From: Cellvibrionales bacterium | GTDB lineage: Bacteria > Pseudomonadota > Gammaproteobacteria > Pseudomonadales > Porticoccaceae | Assembly (NCBI GenBank): GCA_002746135.1 | Contig: NVWE01000008.1 | Coordinates: 139,619 to 196,143, forward strand | Reading direction: 5' to 3' | DNA length: 56,525 bases | Shown: piece by piece, positions 40,146 through 48,646 of the stretch | How the letters are laid out: every line of letters starts with the position of its first letter | Position numbering within the stretch: the first letter of the stretch is position 1 | Translations under genes and position numbers: made by a program | Notes under the pieces: generated by a model | Database searches by the model: none | Told to the model about the DNA's origin: nothing | The model's input: the letters and a program-made list of their open reading frames with translations, nothing else

Positions 40146-42863
40146 TCACCGCGTTTTCGAAATCCGCTCAGCCATTTCATAAACGGCTTCCAGCTCAGAG
40201 CAGTTTTTCTCACGCATGATCGCGGCACGTTCAGCCTTTTCGTGTTTTTCCGTCATCGCCAGTGCAAGTGATAAAGGTGGCGGAACATTGCGAAATAGCG
40301 CCTCAACCTTGTCGGCCAGCACCACCCCTTCAACATATTTACCTGGCTCTTTACGTGCAGACAGCAGCAGGTTGCGTTGCTCATCATTGAGATCCTTGAA
40401 CCGGGCAATCTGCTCGACCTCTTCTTTGGGCATCACCAGGCAGAGCCACCATTCCATCATATTCAGCATTTTGCGGCTGGCATCGGGAAAGTCTTCTAGA
40501 TTCTGGGTGGCAATCCAGAACCAGGCCCCGAGCTTGCGCCACATCTTCGTTATCTTTACGACGTAGCGAGCTAACAAGGGATTAGTCGTAATGATGTGTC
40601 CTTCATCGGTCACCACCAGCGTGGGTCGATCATCATGTTGGTGTCGTTCTACCAGGCCGTTGATATGGCTCATCATCGAAAGGTACGCCACTGTCAGCTG
40701 ATCCTCGTACCCTTCCCTGGCTAAAATGCCCATTTCCAGAATAGTGACATCGGCTTCCGGCCAGGATTTCCCGGGTCGATTAAAGAAATGGCCCGCCAGC
40801 CCGGAGCAAAACAATTCCATCCCGTCGCCCATTTCGATAGCGCGATTGCGGCGATGCTCTGGCAGTTCTGAATCTCGTGCGATGGACTGGAAAGCGGCGA
40901 CCACATCACTAGTCATCACTTGTGGCTGATCGTTTTCTTTTACTGTTTTTGCGGCCAGAAAAATCGCATTACGGATCAGCAATCGGTCAGCACGGGTAAG
41001 CCGCGCATCTTCGCGCTCATCGCCGCCGGTGATCATGATGCGCGCAGCAATCTCCATCTCACCCAGAATATCCCGTCCGCCCGCCTCTTCTTCCAGTTCG
41101 TCTTCTTCATCCACTGGGATATCCAACAGACTGTCTGCGGCTGTTACTTTGTTAAATACCTGCTTCTTATCTAGCAGGCGCAAGGCATCGGCAAACGGTG
41201 GCAGGCTCACATCGACATTGGGATTTAAGGTGATTTGATTCACCGATAAACCGTGGGCTTTAAAGTGCTGGCCCAACAGCGCGAAGGATGCCCCGGCTTC
41301 GATAATAAAAATGCGTGGACGGTGATTGGTCATCATCTGTTGCAACAGGTATACCAGCAGCGCTGACTTGCCCGCACCGGTCGGCCCCAGAATCAACATA
41401 TGGGCATTTTTCTTGCGATCCTCTCGATGCAAGGGATCAAATACCAGGGGCTCGGCACCACGGTTATAAAACACCAGGCCGGGGTGGCCAGTGCCCCGTG
41501 ATCGACCATAAAACGGCAGCAAGTTAGCGGTGTGACGGGAAAACACCAGCCGAGAACGACGCCGTGATTTATCCAGATCCGAATCATAGGCCATCGGTAG
41601 ATTGCGGATATAACTGTCGAGCGTCAGCAGATCCGCTTCCTGGGTAATGGGTTGCAAGCCATTAGGCAGTAATAACGCGTTCAATCGATTGACGTTATTG
41701 CGCAATATTTTCTGGCTCTCTCCCCGCAGGTAAAAAGCAATGCTCAGCGGGTACAACTTATTGCCCTGCACCATTTCTCGCTCTACCTGCTCGGCATCTT
41801 CGCGGGTAATCATCGCTTCCGCCGTATCACCAACAGAGGCACGTTTGATCTGAGTAATATGGTTGCGGGTGGTGTCCTGGGGTTTTATGGTCAGGGTCAA
41901 CGCCATGATGGTGTGCTCGGGCAAACGATCAAAGAGCGAAAATACCTGATCCCCAACCTGACGCTCTGCGGTGAAATGGCCAATGTCCGGGGCACGGCGC
42001 AAGCCCTGAATGGTGACGACTGTGTGAGGCAGATTATCGAACAACCAGCTCGAAGTAGCCTGGTCGGAACGCGGTAATGAAAGAGTTAGCTGTTCGGCAA
42101 AATCATAGCCAAAGGGTAAATTATCGTCCCCCGGATACGGCGCAAGCTTCAGCAGGTTACCCATGTCACCTTGGGCTATTTCTGGGTTGGGATTAAACCA
42201 GCACAACATCCATTCATAAAAGGCCTTACCAGTCGCCCGGCTAGCTTTTACACCCGCTGAAGCGAGGGACGCCACCCACTTTGTGGCAACATCGTTTAGT
42301 GCTTCTTCCACCTCTATCGCAGCAGGCTGTTTGCCATTGGATTTTAAGCGACGATAAAGCACAACCCTGACTCGCCGAATCTGGCCCTGCCAACGCGATC
42401 CGGTCACGGTGGTGTCTTCAAACAGTCCGCCTTTGCGGGAGATGTCCTTTAGATGCGCTGACATAACGGATTGATAATGGCGCGTAAAATCAGACGACCT
42501 GGCATTGGGTTGCACGTAGTCTGCTAACGATTCTGCAAAGCCCGAAAGGCTGGGTTCATCCTGCACGTAAATCTGAAGTATCCAGGGGGCACTATCTAAT
42601 TCAGGTAGTGCTTCGTTGATGGCCGTTTGTATGGCATCACGCAGCCGTGCCATGAAATCGGGTGTGCGCGCTTCGCAGCCTACCGGCTCAATCTCGAATA
42701 AGGCCCCCAGACTAACGCCATCCTCCAATACAAAGGTTCGGCTATCCGCATGGTATTCAACCCACGGCAGCAAATCGGTAAAAGAGGCTGGCCGTTCATA
42801 GCAGTGTTTTACCGCTGCGCTAGTCAGTGGCGGTGCGTTATTGTCGGTCTCTTTGCTTGTCAT
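40146..42863 (-). CDS. traC: Conjugative transfer ATPase, PFL_4706 (TIGR03744) family, VirB4/TraC-like
   Basis: 905 residues. The N-terminal third contacts the channel (FVLEDGVSLGALFEIEPVGCEAR); the ATPase has Walker A in MLILGPTGAGKSALLVYLLQQ (about residue 492) and Walker B in RPTLVVTDEGHIIT (about 755), followed by VKITKMWRKLGAWFWIATQNLEDFPD. It powers pilus assembly and DNA transfer. Overlaps the lipoprotein gene start by four bases. Last gene of the 47692-40146 cluster; the cargo block follows. Confidence 0.96.
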   Translation of the reverse strand: MTSKETDNNAPPLTSAAVKHCYERPASFTDLLPWVEYHADSRTFVLEDGVSLGALFEIEPVGCEARTPDFMARLRDAIQTAINEALPELDSAPWILQIYVQDEPSLSGFAESLADYVQPNARSSDFTRHYQSVMSAHLKDISRKGGLFEDTTVTGSRWQGQIRRVRVVLYRRLKSNGKQPAAIEVEEALNDVATKWVASLASAGVKASRATGKAFYEWMLCWFNPNPEIAQGDMGNLLKLAPYPGDDNLPFGYDFAEQLTLSLPRSDQATSSWLFDNLPHTVVTIQGLRRAPDIGHFTAERQVGDQVFSLFDRLPEHTIMALTLTIKPQDTTRNHITQIKRASVGDTAEAMITREDAEQVEREMVQGNKLYPLSIAFYLRGESQKILRNNVNRLNALLLPNGLQPITQEADLLTLDSYIRNLPMAYDSDLDKSRRRSRLVFSRHTANLLPFYGRSRGTGHPGLVFYNRGAEPLVFDPLHREDRKKNAHMLILGPTGAGKSALLVYLLQQMMTNHRPRIFIIEAGASFALLGQHFKAHGLSVNQITLNPNVDVSLPPFADALRLLDKKQVFNKVTAADSLLDIPVDEEDELEEEAGGRDILGEMEIAARIMITGGDEREDARLTRADRLLIRNAIFLAAKTVKENDQPQVMTSDVVAAFQSIARDSELPEHRRNRAIEMGDGMELFCSGLAGHFFNRPGKSWPEADVTILEMGILAREGYEDQLTVAYLSMMSHINGLVERHQHDDRPTLVVTDEGHIITTNPLLARYVVKITKMWRKLGAWFWIATQNLEDFPDASRKMLNMMEWWLCLVMPKEEVEQIARFKDLNDEQRNLLLSARKEPGKYVEGVVLADKVEALFRNVPPPLSLALAMTEKHEKAERAAIMREKNCSELEAVYEMAERISKTR

Positions 42864-43378
42864 TCGGTTGCCATGGGTTGGTTATTTTGCTTCGGTGGAA
42901 CCGCCGTTTGATCACCCTTTGTTTTATCTACTGCATCGTCCGCAAAGCCCTTCACGAAGCGCCCTGGCACCTCACCCGGCAAGGCATACTCCGTGCGTTC
43001 GTAGAACGTAAATGTCGTCACGTAACCCGGCACCGGCGTTCGCTCATCACCTGACAAATGGGGAAATATGTACATGACCAGGGTGGGATTGGGTAAGCGG
43101 GGAAAGACCGTATCGATTTCATTGGCCGCCTCTCTGACAAAACCAACGTAATGATCGATACCTTGCCGAGGCAGCGGTTGCCCTCTACCTGGGCCAGCCG
43201 TTGACACATGAAGATCAGCCATATGCCCTTCATAAAGTTCTTTCATGGTCGGCCCGTCTTGTGGAAGCACCGACTCTTTTGTGCTGGCACAGCCGGTCAT
43301 AGTCAAACTCAGTAAAGCCAGACTAATCAAGGCCAGTGATAGACGGAGTACGTGTTTGAAAACCATAGGTGTTTGCAT
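42860..43378 (-). CDS. Conjugative transfer region lipoprotein (TIGR03751)
   Basis: 172 residues from the ATG at 43378 (AGGAAA seven bases upstream). Lipobox LTMTGC at about residue 30. DGPTMKELYEGHMA and the middle FPRLPNPTLVMYIFPHLSGDERTPVPGYVTTFTFYERTEYALPGE are the family core. It plays the part of TraV/VirB7 in the outer-membrane ring. Overlaps the PFL_4705-type gene by 56 bases. Confidence 0.93.
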   Translation of the reverse strand: MQTPMVFKHVLRLSLALISLALLSLTMTGCASTKESVLPQDGPTMKELYEGHMADLHVSTAGPGRGQPLPRQGIDHYVGFVREAANEIDTVFPRLPNPTLVMYIFPHLSGDERTPVPGYVTTFTFYERTEYALPGEVPGRFVKGFADDAVDKTKGDQTAVPPKQNNQPMATE

Positions 43379-44768
43379 GATGGAGTTTCCTGCCCTTAGC
43401 GTGAAAATCGATGGGGAGCTCGTGATCAACGTGAATCGCTAATTCGATACCAGCCGGAACGAAAACGGCGTCAAAACTTTGTGCCTGGCGTTCCTGCAGC
43501 CATCGAGCAATCTCCTTGCTACTGCCACTCAAAGTTTTACCGAGGACGTATTTTCCGGTGGCACCGGTGACTGTATTTGAGACCGTGCCCGAGTCACTCA
43601 GTAGCGTCGTAGTCTCAGACTGCGCGGCAGCATTGGCGGCTGCCTCCATTGCGGAGACACCAATGCGCTGGCTTAGAAATGCCGGGGCATTGGATTTTCG
43701 CTCACCGGTAATGCAAGGGATACCACGGGCATCGGATATCCAGCCTAACGGCTTGTCACTCTGTCCAGAGGTTCGACCGCCACTAGCACTGCTTCCACTG
43801 GAACCACTGAGACTGTTGTCGTCACTGGACAGTGTTTGTATGGTGCCGTCTTCAAACACGAAGGTGACCGACTCCAATTGCCCTGACACACAGGACAACG
43901 TCCAGTCACCGATTGCGGTACCACTCCAGATCATGCCCTGCAGGCCGGGAATCATGAGTCCATTGGCCGCGAGGTTGTCCTTGCCCGCAATCACTTTGAA
44001 AGGCATGGGATCATGCACCTGGCCCTTCACTGGCACGCGTCCAACCAATGCCGTCATCGCCGTTGAGCCGATCAAGGTGGCATTACGGGGGATGGTGTAC
44101 ACCGGCGTGGGGCTATCTACAGCCTTGGCACCGACATCAAGCAGTTTCTCTCCATGGGGTTTAGCGAGCGCCAAGCCATTCTGAGCGGAACGTCCAAAAC
44201 GGTTAAGTAAATTGCCACTATCATCCGATGGCTGAGTGCTTTTCTCTAGGGGTTCAGTCCAGACCCAGTTATCACTAGTACCGACTCCATCCAAACCATC
44301 TCCACCTAAACCCAGGCCCACCGGGATATCCGATTCTGTAGAGAACTTTGCGCTGGCTGCCAAGGATTGGGCCAGCGAATCAACCCGGACGGTTAATGCG
44401 GCAATCGTCGAGTTATCTAGTTGCTCACTGGCTGAATCTTTTGCCTCAACAACTCTTTGCAAGCGAGTCAGTACGTTGTCTTCGATTGTGCTTCGATCTT
44501 TTAGCAAGCTCTGATTGTCCTGCTGTAACACCGCGTTATCGCGGCGCAGTGCGTTCACTTCTGCGGTCATGGCACTAACATTTGCGGTGAGGGTTTTAAT
44601 GGTGTCGGCGGGTGTATCCGCATCCGGCTTTGGGGCCTGAGGTACGGCATCGAGCAGCTGCGCATTGCCACCCTCTGGCGAGCAAGATTTAACCGTCACG
44701 AATACGGTCAACAACAGCACAGAGCCAACCAAAATAGGCAGGAGCCGGTTACTAGTGACCATCGACAT
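43323..44768 (-). CDS. ICE protein, PFL_4705 (TIGR03752) family, VirB10/TraB-like
   Basis: 481 residues. One N-terminal membrane helix (LLPILVGSVLLLTVFVTV), a coiled coil (residues about 55-105: TIKTLTANVSAMTAEVNALRRDNAVLQQDNQSLLKD), a Pro/Gly-rich linker, and a C-terminal VirB10-like beta barrel (YTIPRNATLIGSTAMTALVGRVP, VIAGKDNLAANGLMIPGLQGMIWSGTAIGDWTLSCV). Links inner membrane and outer-membrane ring. Fits the family in length. Confidence 0.94.
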   Translation of the reverse strand: MSMVTSNRLLPILVGSVLLLTVFVTVKSCSPEGGNAQLLDAVPQAPKPDADTPADTIKTLTANVSAMTAEVNALRRDNAVLQQDNQSLLKDRSTIEDNVLTRLQRVVEAKDSASEQLDNSTIAALTVRVDSLAQSLAASAKFSTESDIPVGLGLGGDGLDGVGTSDNWVWTEPLEKSTQPSDDSGNLLNRFGRSAQNGLALAKPHGEKLLDVGAKAVDSPTPVYTIPRNATLIGSTAMTALVGRVPVKGQVHDPMPFKVIAGKDNLAANGLMIPGLQGMIWSGTAIGDWTLSCVSGQLESVTFVFEDGTIQTLSSDDNSLSGSSGSSASGGRTSGQSDKPLGWISDARGIPCITGERKSNAPAFLSQRIGVSAMEAAANAAAQSETTTLLSDSGTVSNTVTGATGKYVLGKTLSGSSKEIARWLQERQAQSFDAVFVPAGIELAIHVDHELPIDFHAKGRKLHHANTYGFQTRTPSITGLD

Positions 44769-44792
44769 CGCCTCTCCTCAAATCCCAGTTAT

Positions 44793-45605
44793 TCAAAACG
44801 ACACTTCAAACGGCCTATCTGAAACGAGATAGACAGCGGTGGAATCGGCCTCATCACCTGAGGGCAACAAACGATTGTGCTGGAATGTCGCCGTGAGCCA
44901 GGATCCACGTAATTGCCGTGGGTCGAGCACAACCGGGTGAGAAGATTTATTTCGTAATTCGACAGCGGTAACCGTGTGCAAACCTGCACGCCAGGCTGCC
45001 ACAGGGATAGCTTCTACCTGCCCGCCCATCACCAGTTCAAACGACACCAGCGGAACAGGCATCCGAACGATACCCGGCATACTTGGCAGTAATCGTGCGG
45101 GAGCGTAGAGCTGCTGAGCGGCATAGCGCGTGAGCGCAACGTATCCCCATTGAGGCACTGTTGTTTCTGTGGTGTCAGATACCAGGCCGACCGGTGCCGG
45201 CTTTGCATCCAGAATCTGAACCATTGGCAGGGACGGACTCTCTGGATCGGCATCAGTGGCTGAAACATCCAGAACGTAGACCGGCCCATCGCCTTCGGCG
45301 CGCACTAATACCCGCGTAGCTTCAAAAGGCTCGTGCGCCGTTAGGTAAAGCGTCCCGTTTATACTTTGACTGCGCAAAAGCGATGCCAGACCAGGAGGCA
45401 CCCCCACACTGACCGAGGAAGGAAAGCGCACCAAACGCTCCTTATCTACGTTGAGATTTACGGCAATAGGCGTGTTTTTCCAGAGAACGCGCTCTGTCAA
45501 TTCAGCGTTATCAATCCCGCCATTCTCGGCTGTCGCTAGTAACGGAAATAAAAGCATCACCGCCAAAAAGTGGGGGACCCAATAGTGCTTTTCAGTGTGC
45601 TTCAT
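44793..45605 (-). CDS. ICE protein, PFL_4704 (TIGR03749) family, TraK/VirB9-like
   Basis: 270 residues with a signal peptide (FLAVMLLFPLLATA). ERVLWKNTPIAVNLNVDKERLVRFPSSVSVGVPPGL is the family opening, TraK-like; the second half (VALTRYAAQQLYAPARLLP, AVELRNKSSHPVVLDPRQLRGSWLTATFQHNRLLPSGDEADSTAVYLVSDRPF) is also conserved. Periplasmic member of the outer ring. Twenty-four bases before the VirB10-like gene. Confidence 0.94.
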   Translation of the reverse strand: MKHTEKHYWVPHFLAVMLLFPLLATAENGGIDNAELTERVLWKNTPIAVNLNVDKERLVRFPSSVSVGVPPGLASLLRSQSINGTLYLTAHEPFEATRVLVRAEGDGPVYVLDVSATDADPESPSLPMVQILDAKPAPVGLVSDTTETTVPQWGYVALTRYAAQQLYAPARLLPSMPGIVRMPVPLVSFELVMGGQVEAIPVAAWRAGLHTVTAVELRNKSSHPVVLDPRQLRGSWLTATFQHNRLLPSGDEADSTAVYLVSDRPFEVSF

Positions 45606-45629
45606 GATTATTGACCTGGTTTTTTTGTC

Positions 45630-46349
45630 TCATTGGTTTGGATCAGCGGATTTGGCAATTTCATCCTTCGTTAATCGCCGTGGGCCGTCACCTTCATAGC
45701 CGTCCAGCGCTAGCGCCCAGGGATTCGATTCCGGATCAACGGCATGACGCACCACCCTCAATGGATAACGGATCGTGGTTTGCTTGACGGTCATGCCCTT
45801 AACCGATTCCAGCAGCTCCAAATCCAGCCATACCACCCACACGTCAGGGGCCAGCACATCGACTCGTCGCTCTTCAAACCCGTGGCCCGGCAGTTCCTGC
45901 ATGCTGCGCGTTCGGTAAGCGAGTTCACCGCGCCTGGCCTTCAACTCCATATCAGCAATCAAGTCATTGCGATAACGGGGAGTCAGATAGGGCGAAATGC
46001 GAAAAATAGCTTTGCCATAATCGCTGGCACCATTTTCAGACCAGCGATTAAGTTGCTGAAAAATATAGAAGGCAAACGCATAGACATTGGCAGGCGGTAC
46101 TTCTTCAACAGCCAAGTTTGCACCTGAACGCAAATCAGGTGGCACATGCACCCGCAAATGCTTGGGCGACTGGCTCCAACCAATCCACAAAGCCACGATC
46201 ACCAAAGCCTGAAAACCGATAACGACCCACAGTGATCTCAGGTGGGAACGGACGTTATCGATCTCGTAGCGATATCGCCTCACGGCTCGTCCTCCCAATA
46301 TCCCAGGCACCGCTACGGCGTACCCATGGCGATCGTCGTAAGCCCACAT
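45630..46349 (-). CDS. ICE protein, PFL_4703 (TIGR03746) family, TraE/VirB8-like
   Basis: About 239 residues from the ATG at 46349; a longer frame starts at 46400. One membrane helix (VVIGFQALVIVALWIGW) and a periplasmic NTF2-like domain with VYAFAFYIFQQLNRWSENGASDYGKAIFRISPYLTPRYRNDLIADME and VWVVWLDLELLESVKGMTVKQTTIRYPLRVVRH. VirB8-type assembly factor. Its start lies within the TIGR03750 gene, a 95-base overlap, as in relatives. Confidence 0.93.
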   Translation of the reverse strand: MWAYDDRHGYAVAVPGILGGRAVRRYRYEIDNVRSHLRSLWVVIGFQALVIVALWIGWSQSPKHLRVHVPPDLRSGANLAVEEVPPANVYAFAFYIFQQLNRWSENGASDYGKAIFRISPYLTPRYRNDLIADMELKARRGELAYRTRSMQELPGHGFEERRVDVLAPDVWVVWLDLELLESVKGMTVKQTTIRYPLRVVRHAVDPESNPWALALDGYEGDGPRRLTKDEIAKSADPNQ

Positions 46350-46635
46350 CGTGGAGACGAATTTGGATCTGTTGCTGGTAATACCCTTCGGGCCGACCAC
46401 GTTTTATCCGCTGAAAAAACGTGGCACAAGTCACCACGGTCACCACAACACCCACTCCGGCAAAACCGAAACCCATCGTGACAGCGCCCAACAACCAGGC
46501 TAATAACAGACTCAGTGGCAGCCAAATCAGCCCAGATATGCAGACGATCATGCCCAACTCAGATGAAGAGCAACCCCTGAAAATAGCGGGTTCGGAATTG
46601 AGCCGGTCGGCCAGGATTTCCTGTTGATGGAACAC
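46255..46635 (-). CDS. Conjugative transfer region protein (TIGR03750), TraL-like
   Basis: About 126 residues from the GTG at 46635; the frame is open further up but overlaps the upstream gene. FHQQEILADRLNSEPAIFRGCSSSELG, two membrane helices (MIVCISGLIWLPLSLLLAWLLG, VTMGFGFAGVGVVVTVVTCATFF) and the tail KRGRPEGYYQQQIQIRLHDVGL with the R-P-x-G-Y-Y/W motif. Small inner-membrane part of the system, TraL/VirB3-like. Confidence 0.9.
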   Translation of the reverse strand: MFHQQEILADRLNSEPAIFRGCSSSELGMIVCISGLIWLPLSLLLAWLLGAVTMGFGFAGVGVVVTVVTCATFFQRIKRGRPEGYYQQQIQIRLHDVGLRRSPWVRRSGAWDIGRTSREAISLRDR

Positions 46636-46675
46636 TATGGATACCCTCGTTTCAGATTCTGATTTAGTTTTATAT

Positions 46676-47053
46676 TTAGATGACGCCAGCGGCTTCTGTG
46701 AGCAGATAGCTCGCAAAAATCAACACGATGGCACCGACAATACCCAGCACGCCGACCTCCGCCCATTCCGCTTTGCCCTGCCGCGCTTCGTTGAATTTTG
46801 CGAATCCGAGATAAGCGATCCAAAGAAAGCCCAGTACGGCTATCGCCAGACCCAACACCAAACCACCGTCCTTGATGTAACCCTGAATCAAACCAATCCA
46901 GTCACCTGCTGGGGGCCCAGTGCTTGGTGCCACAGGCGTAGGTAACGCCGCCCATAAAGGCAGCGGGAAAACAACAAACAGCAAGCTGAAAATCGTCTTC
47001 TTTAGCTGTGCCGGTTTTCTAGATCTTTTTTGCATTTTTGAATTAACCATCAT
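46676..47053 (-). CDS. ICE membrane protein, PFL_4702 (TIGR03745) family, pilin-like
   Basis: 125 residues. A signal peptide (IFSLLFVVFPLPLWA), then two membrane helices (GGLVLGLAIAVLGFLWIAYLGF, VGVLGIVGAIVLIFASYLLTEAAGVI) with FNEARQGKAEWAEV between. Layout of a VirB2/TraA-type pilin. Position between TIGR03758 and TIGR03750 genes is the family order. Confidence 0.93.
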   Translation of the reverse strand: MMVNSKMQKRSRKPAQLKKTIFSLLFVVFPLPLWAALPTPVAPSTGPPAGDWIGLIQGYIKDGGLVLGLAIAVLGFLWIAYLGFAKFNEARQGKAEWAEVGVLGIVGAIVLIFASYLLTEAAGVI

Positions 47054-47149
47054 GTTTAACCCTCTATGTAACGTCTAAAAAGTGGGACCGATTCCCGCGT
47101 GTTGTTTCGGAATACCATTCCGACTAACAGCTAAGCCTTAACCAGCGAT

Positions 47150-47380
47150 TCACCGCAGATAAAAACCCAATACCATCAGCACAATGCTGGCTCTTAACGA
47201 GCCCCAAGCAACATCCAAAATGGTGGCCTGCCCGTCCTGCCACGCTCGGAAGGTTCCCAGGGTGATCCAGATAACCCACACGAACGCCAATATCATCACC
47301 ATTGAGGCAATGGCCGTCAGCAATGTGCCAGGGGCAACACCGGATCCATTTTGGAAAACTGTGTTTTGGGCAGGGGTCAT
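47150..47380 (-). CDS. ICE protein, PFL_4701 (TIGR03758) family
   Basis: 76 residues with two membrane helices (LLTAIASMVMILAFVWVIWITLGTF, GSLRASIVLMVLGFYL) and the family word FRAWQDGQATILDVAWGSLRA. Small inner-membrane protein of the transfer operon, nine bases after the RAQPRD gene. Confidence 0.92.
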   Translation of the reverse strand: MTPAQNTVFQNGSGVAPGTLLTAIASMVMILAFVWVIWITLGTFRAWQDGQATILDVAWGSLRASIVLMVLGFYLR

Positions 47381-47389
47381 ACCGGAACC

Positions 47390-47692
47390 CTAGCGACGGT
47401 AGTCGCCGCGCAGGGGAGGGAAAGATCGAGGCTGTCCCCGGGGCGTATTGATGTGGGACTGAATGCCGTTTTTAATCAGTCCCAGGTCCTCGCGTAACCA
47501 GCGATATTCGAACCGAATGCGGGTGTCTTCTTCACTCTGGGCTTGGGCTTTATCAATGAGCGACTCGACAGCCTGCAGCTCATGAATAATGTTAGAGAGC
47601 AATTCGCGCTCGGCATCCACGTCCGCATACATAACAGGCGAAATAGAAATGCCAAGAATAAGATTGATGATCTGCCAGAGGTGGCGCGACAT
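47390..47692 (-). CDS. RAQPRD-family ICE protein (TIGR01690)
   Basis: 100 residues with a signal peptide (IINLILGISISPVMYA). ERELLSNIIHELQAVESLIDKAQAQSEEDTRIRFEYRWLREDLGLIKNGIQSHINTPRGQPRSFPPLRGDYRR is the family core; the name motif reads RGQPRS here. First conjugation gene seen at this end. In related elements the coupling protein and PFL_4697-type genes lie upstream; here qatD does. Confidence 0.94.
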   Translation of the reverse strand: MSRHLWQIINLILGISISPVMYADVDAERELLSNIIHELQAVESLIDKAQAQSEEDTRIRFEYRWLREDLGLIKNGIQSHINTPRGQPRSFPPLRGDYRR

Positions 47693-47911
47693 GTCACTGA
47701 TGCTCCCTTGTGTTGTTACGGGGCATAGTGGGGAATTAGGTGCTAGATAACGATGGGAAATCTATACGGTTGGTGGGGTGGTTTTCAACTTGAGGCATTG
47801 CCTGCTTTCGGGCAATAGCGAACATTAACCTTCATATACGAAAACCGAAAATGCAATAAGTAAGCCGCTCTCACTTACCTATTCAAAAACTGTTATCGCC
47901 ACGCTTAAACA

Positions 47912-48646
47912 CTACGATTTGGATTCAATTAACGTCCTAAAATTAGAATATAAAATTTCTTGAGTGTTAGATGGAGTCATATTCCATATACGACTTAAGC
48001 CTATGACCGCCGATTCAACATCCCAAGGCATTAGAGGTTTCCCGGAAACTTTAGCGAAAGGTCCATCACTCTCCGTTAATATTCTATCTTCCGGTATACA
48101 CTGCACCATTTCTATCGACCTTTTTGATTTCAACATGGCAGGGCCAATGCTAAACCAAGCGTTTTTCTGAATTGCTCTTTTAAGCTCGCCTTTCCCACCT
48201 GTAAACCAATGAAAAACCGGAATCCCAGCATCTGGATGCTCCTCAAGGATATCTATTACATCACTAGCCGCCCGCCTGCTATGCAAAGAAATTATCTTAC
48301 CTCCAGAATTACTACAGGATTTTAAGATATGCTTTAAAACTGCCAATTGAGATTTTTTATGCTTCGAAAACTCCGGAGACCCATCTAAACCGACTTCTCC
48401 AACATAATCTGTTTCATTAATAAAAGTATCAAACAACGGAAGCTCTGGTATCCGCTCATGAGCTAGCTGAGGGTGAAGGCCAAGAGCTGTTTTAATACGT
48501 GGATAGCGTTTTGAAATAGAGTACGTCCCTGTCCAAGCACTAGGGGTTGTTGTAACTGACAAGACATACATTTTTCGTCTCTCAATTTCTTTAACAACTT
48601 TATTTGGCTCAGGGTACAAATCTATATGGGCATGAAAGTCGATCAT
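47912..48646 (-). CDS. qatD: QatD, TatD-like nuclease of the Qat anti-phage system
   Basis: 244 residues. TatD-type TIM barrel with metal ligands in DFHAHIDLYPEP (H-x-H), GEVGLDG, IISLHSRRA, FHWFTGG and LTESDGPF. Fourth protein of QatABCD. Overlaps qatC by four bases. It is needed for defence in the known system; exact substrate not settled. The shorter, divergent sequence versus housekeeping TatD and the operon context fix the name. Confidence 0.95.
   Translation of the reverse strand: MIDFHAHIDLYPEPNKVVKEIERRKMYVLSVTTTPSAWTGTYSISKRYPRIKTALGLHPQLAHERIPELPLFDTFINETDYVGEVGLDGSPEFSKHKKSQLAVLKHILKSCSNSGGKIISLHSRRAASDVIDILEEHPDAGIPVFHWFTGGKGELKRAIQKNAWFSIGPAMLKSKRSIEMVQCIPEDRILTESDGPFAKVSGKPLMPWDVESAVIGLSRIWNMTPSNTQEILYSNFRTLIESKS

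Noticed and set aside
46255-46400. The long gene overlap as a sign of wrong frames
   Set aside because: Both frames carry family motifs; using the internal starts (46349 and 46635) cuts the overlap to about 95 bases, and such overlap is known in this operon type.
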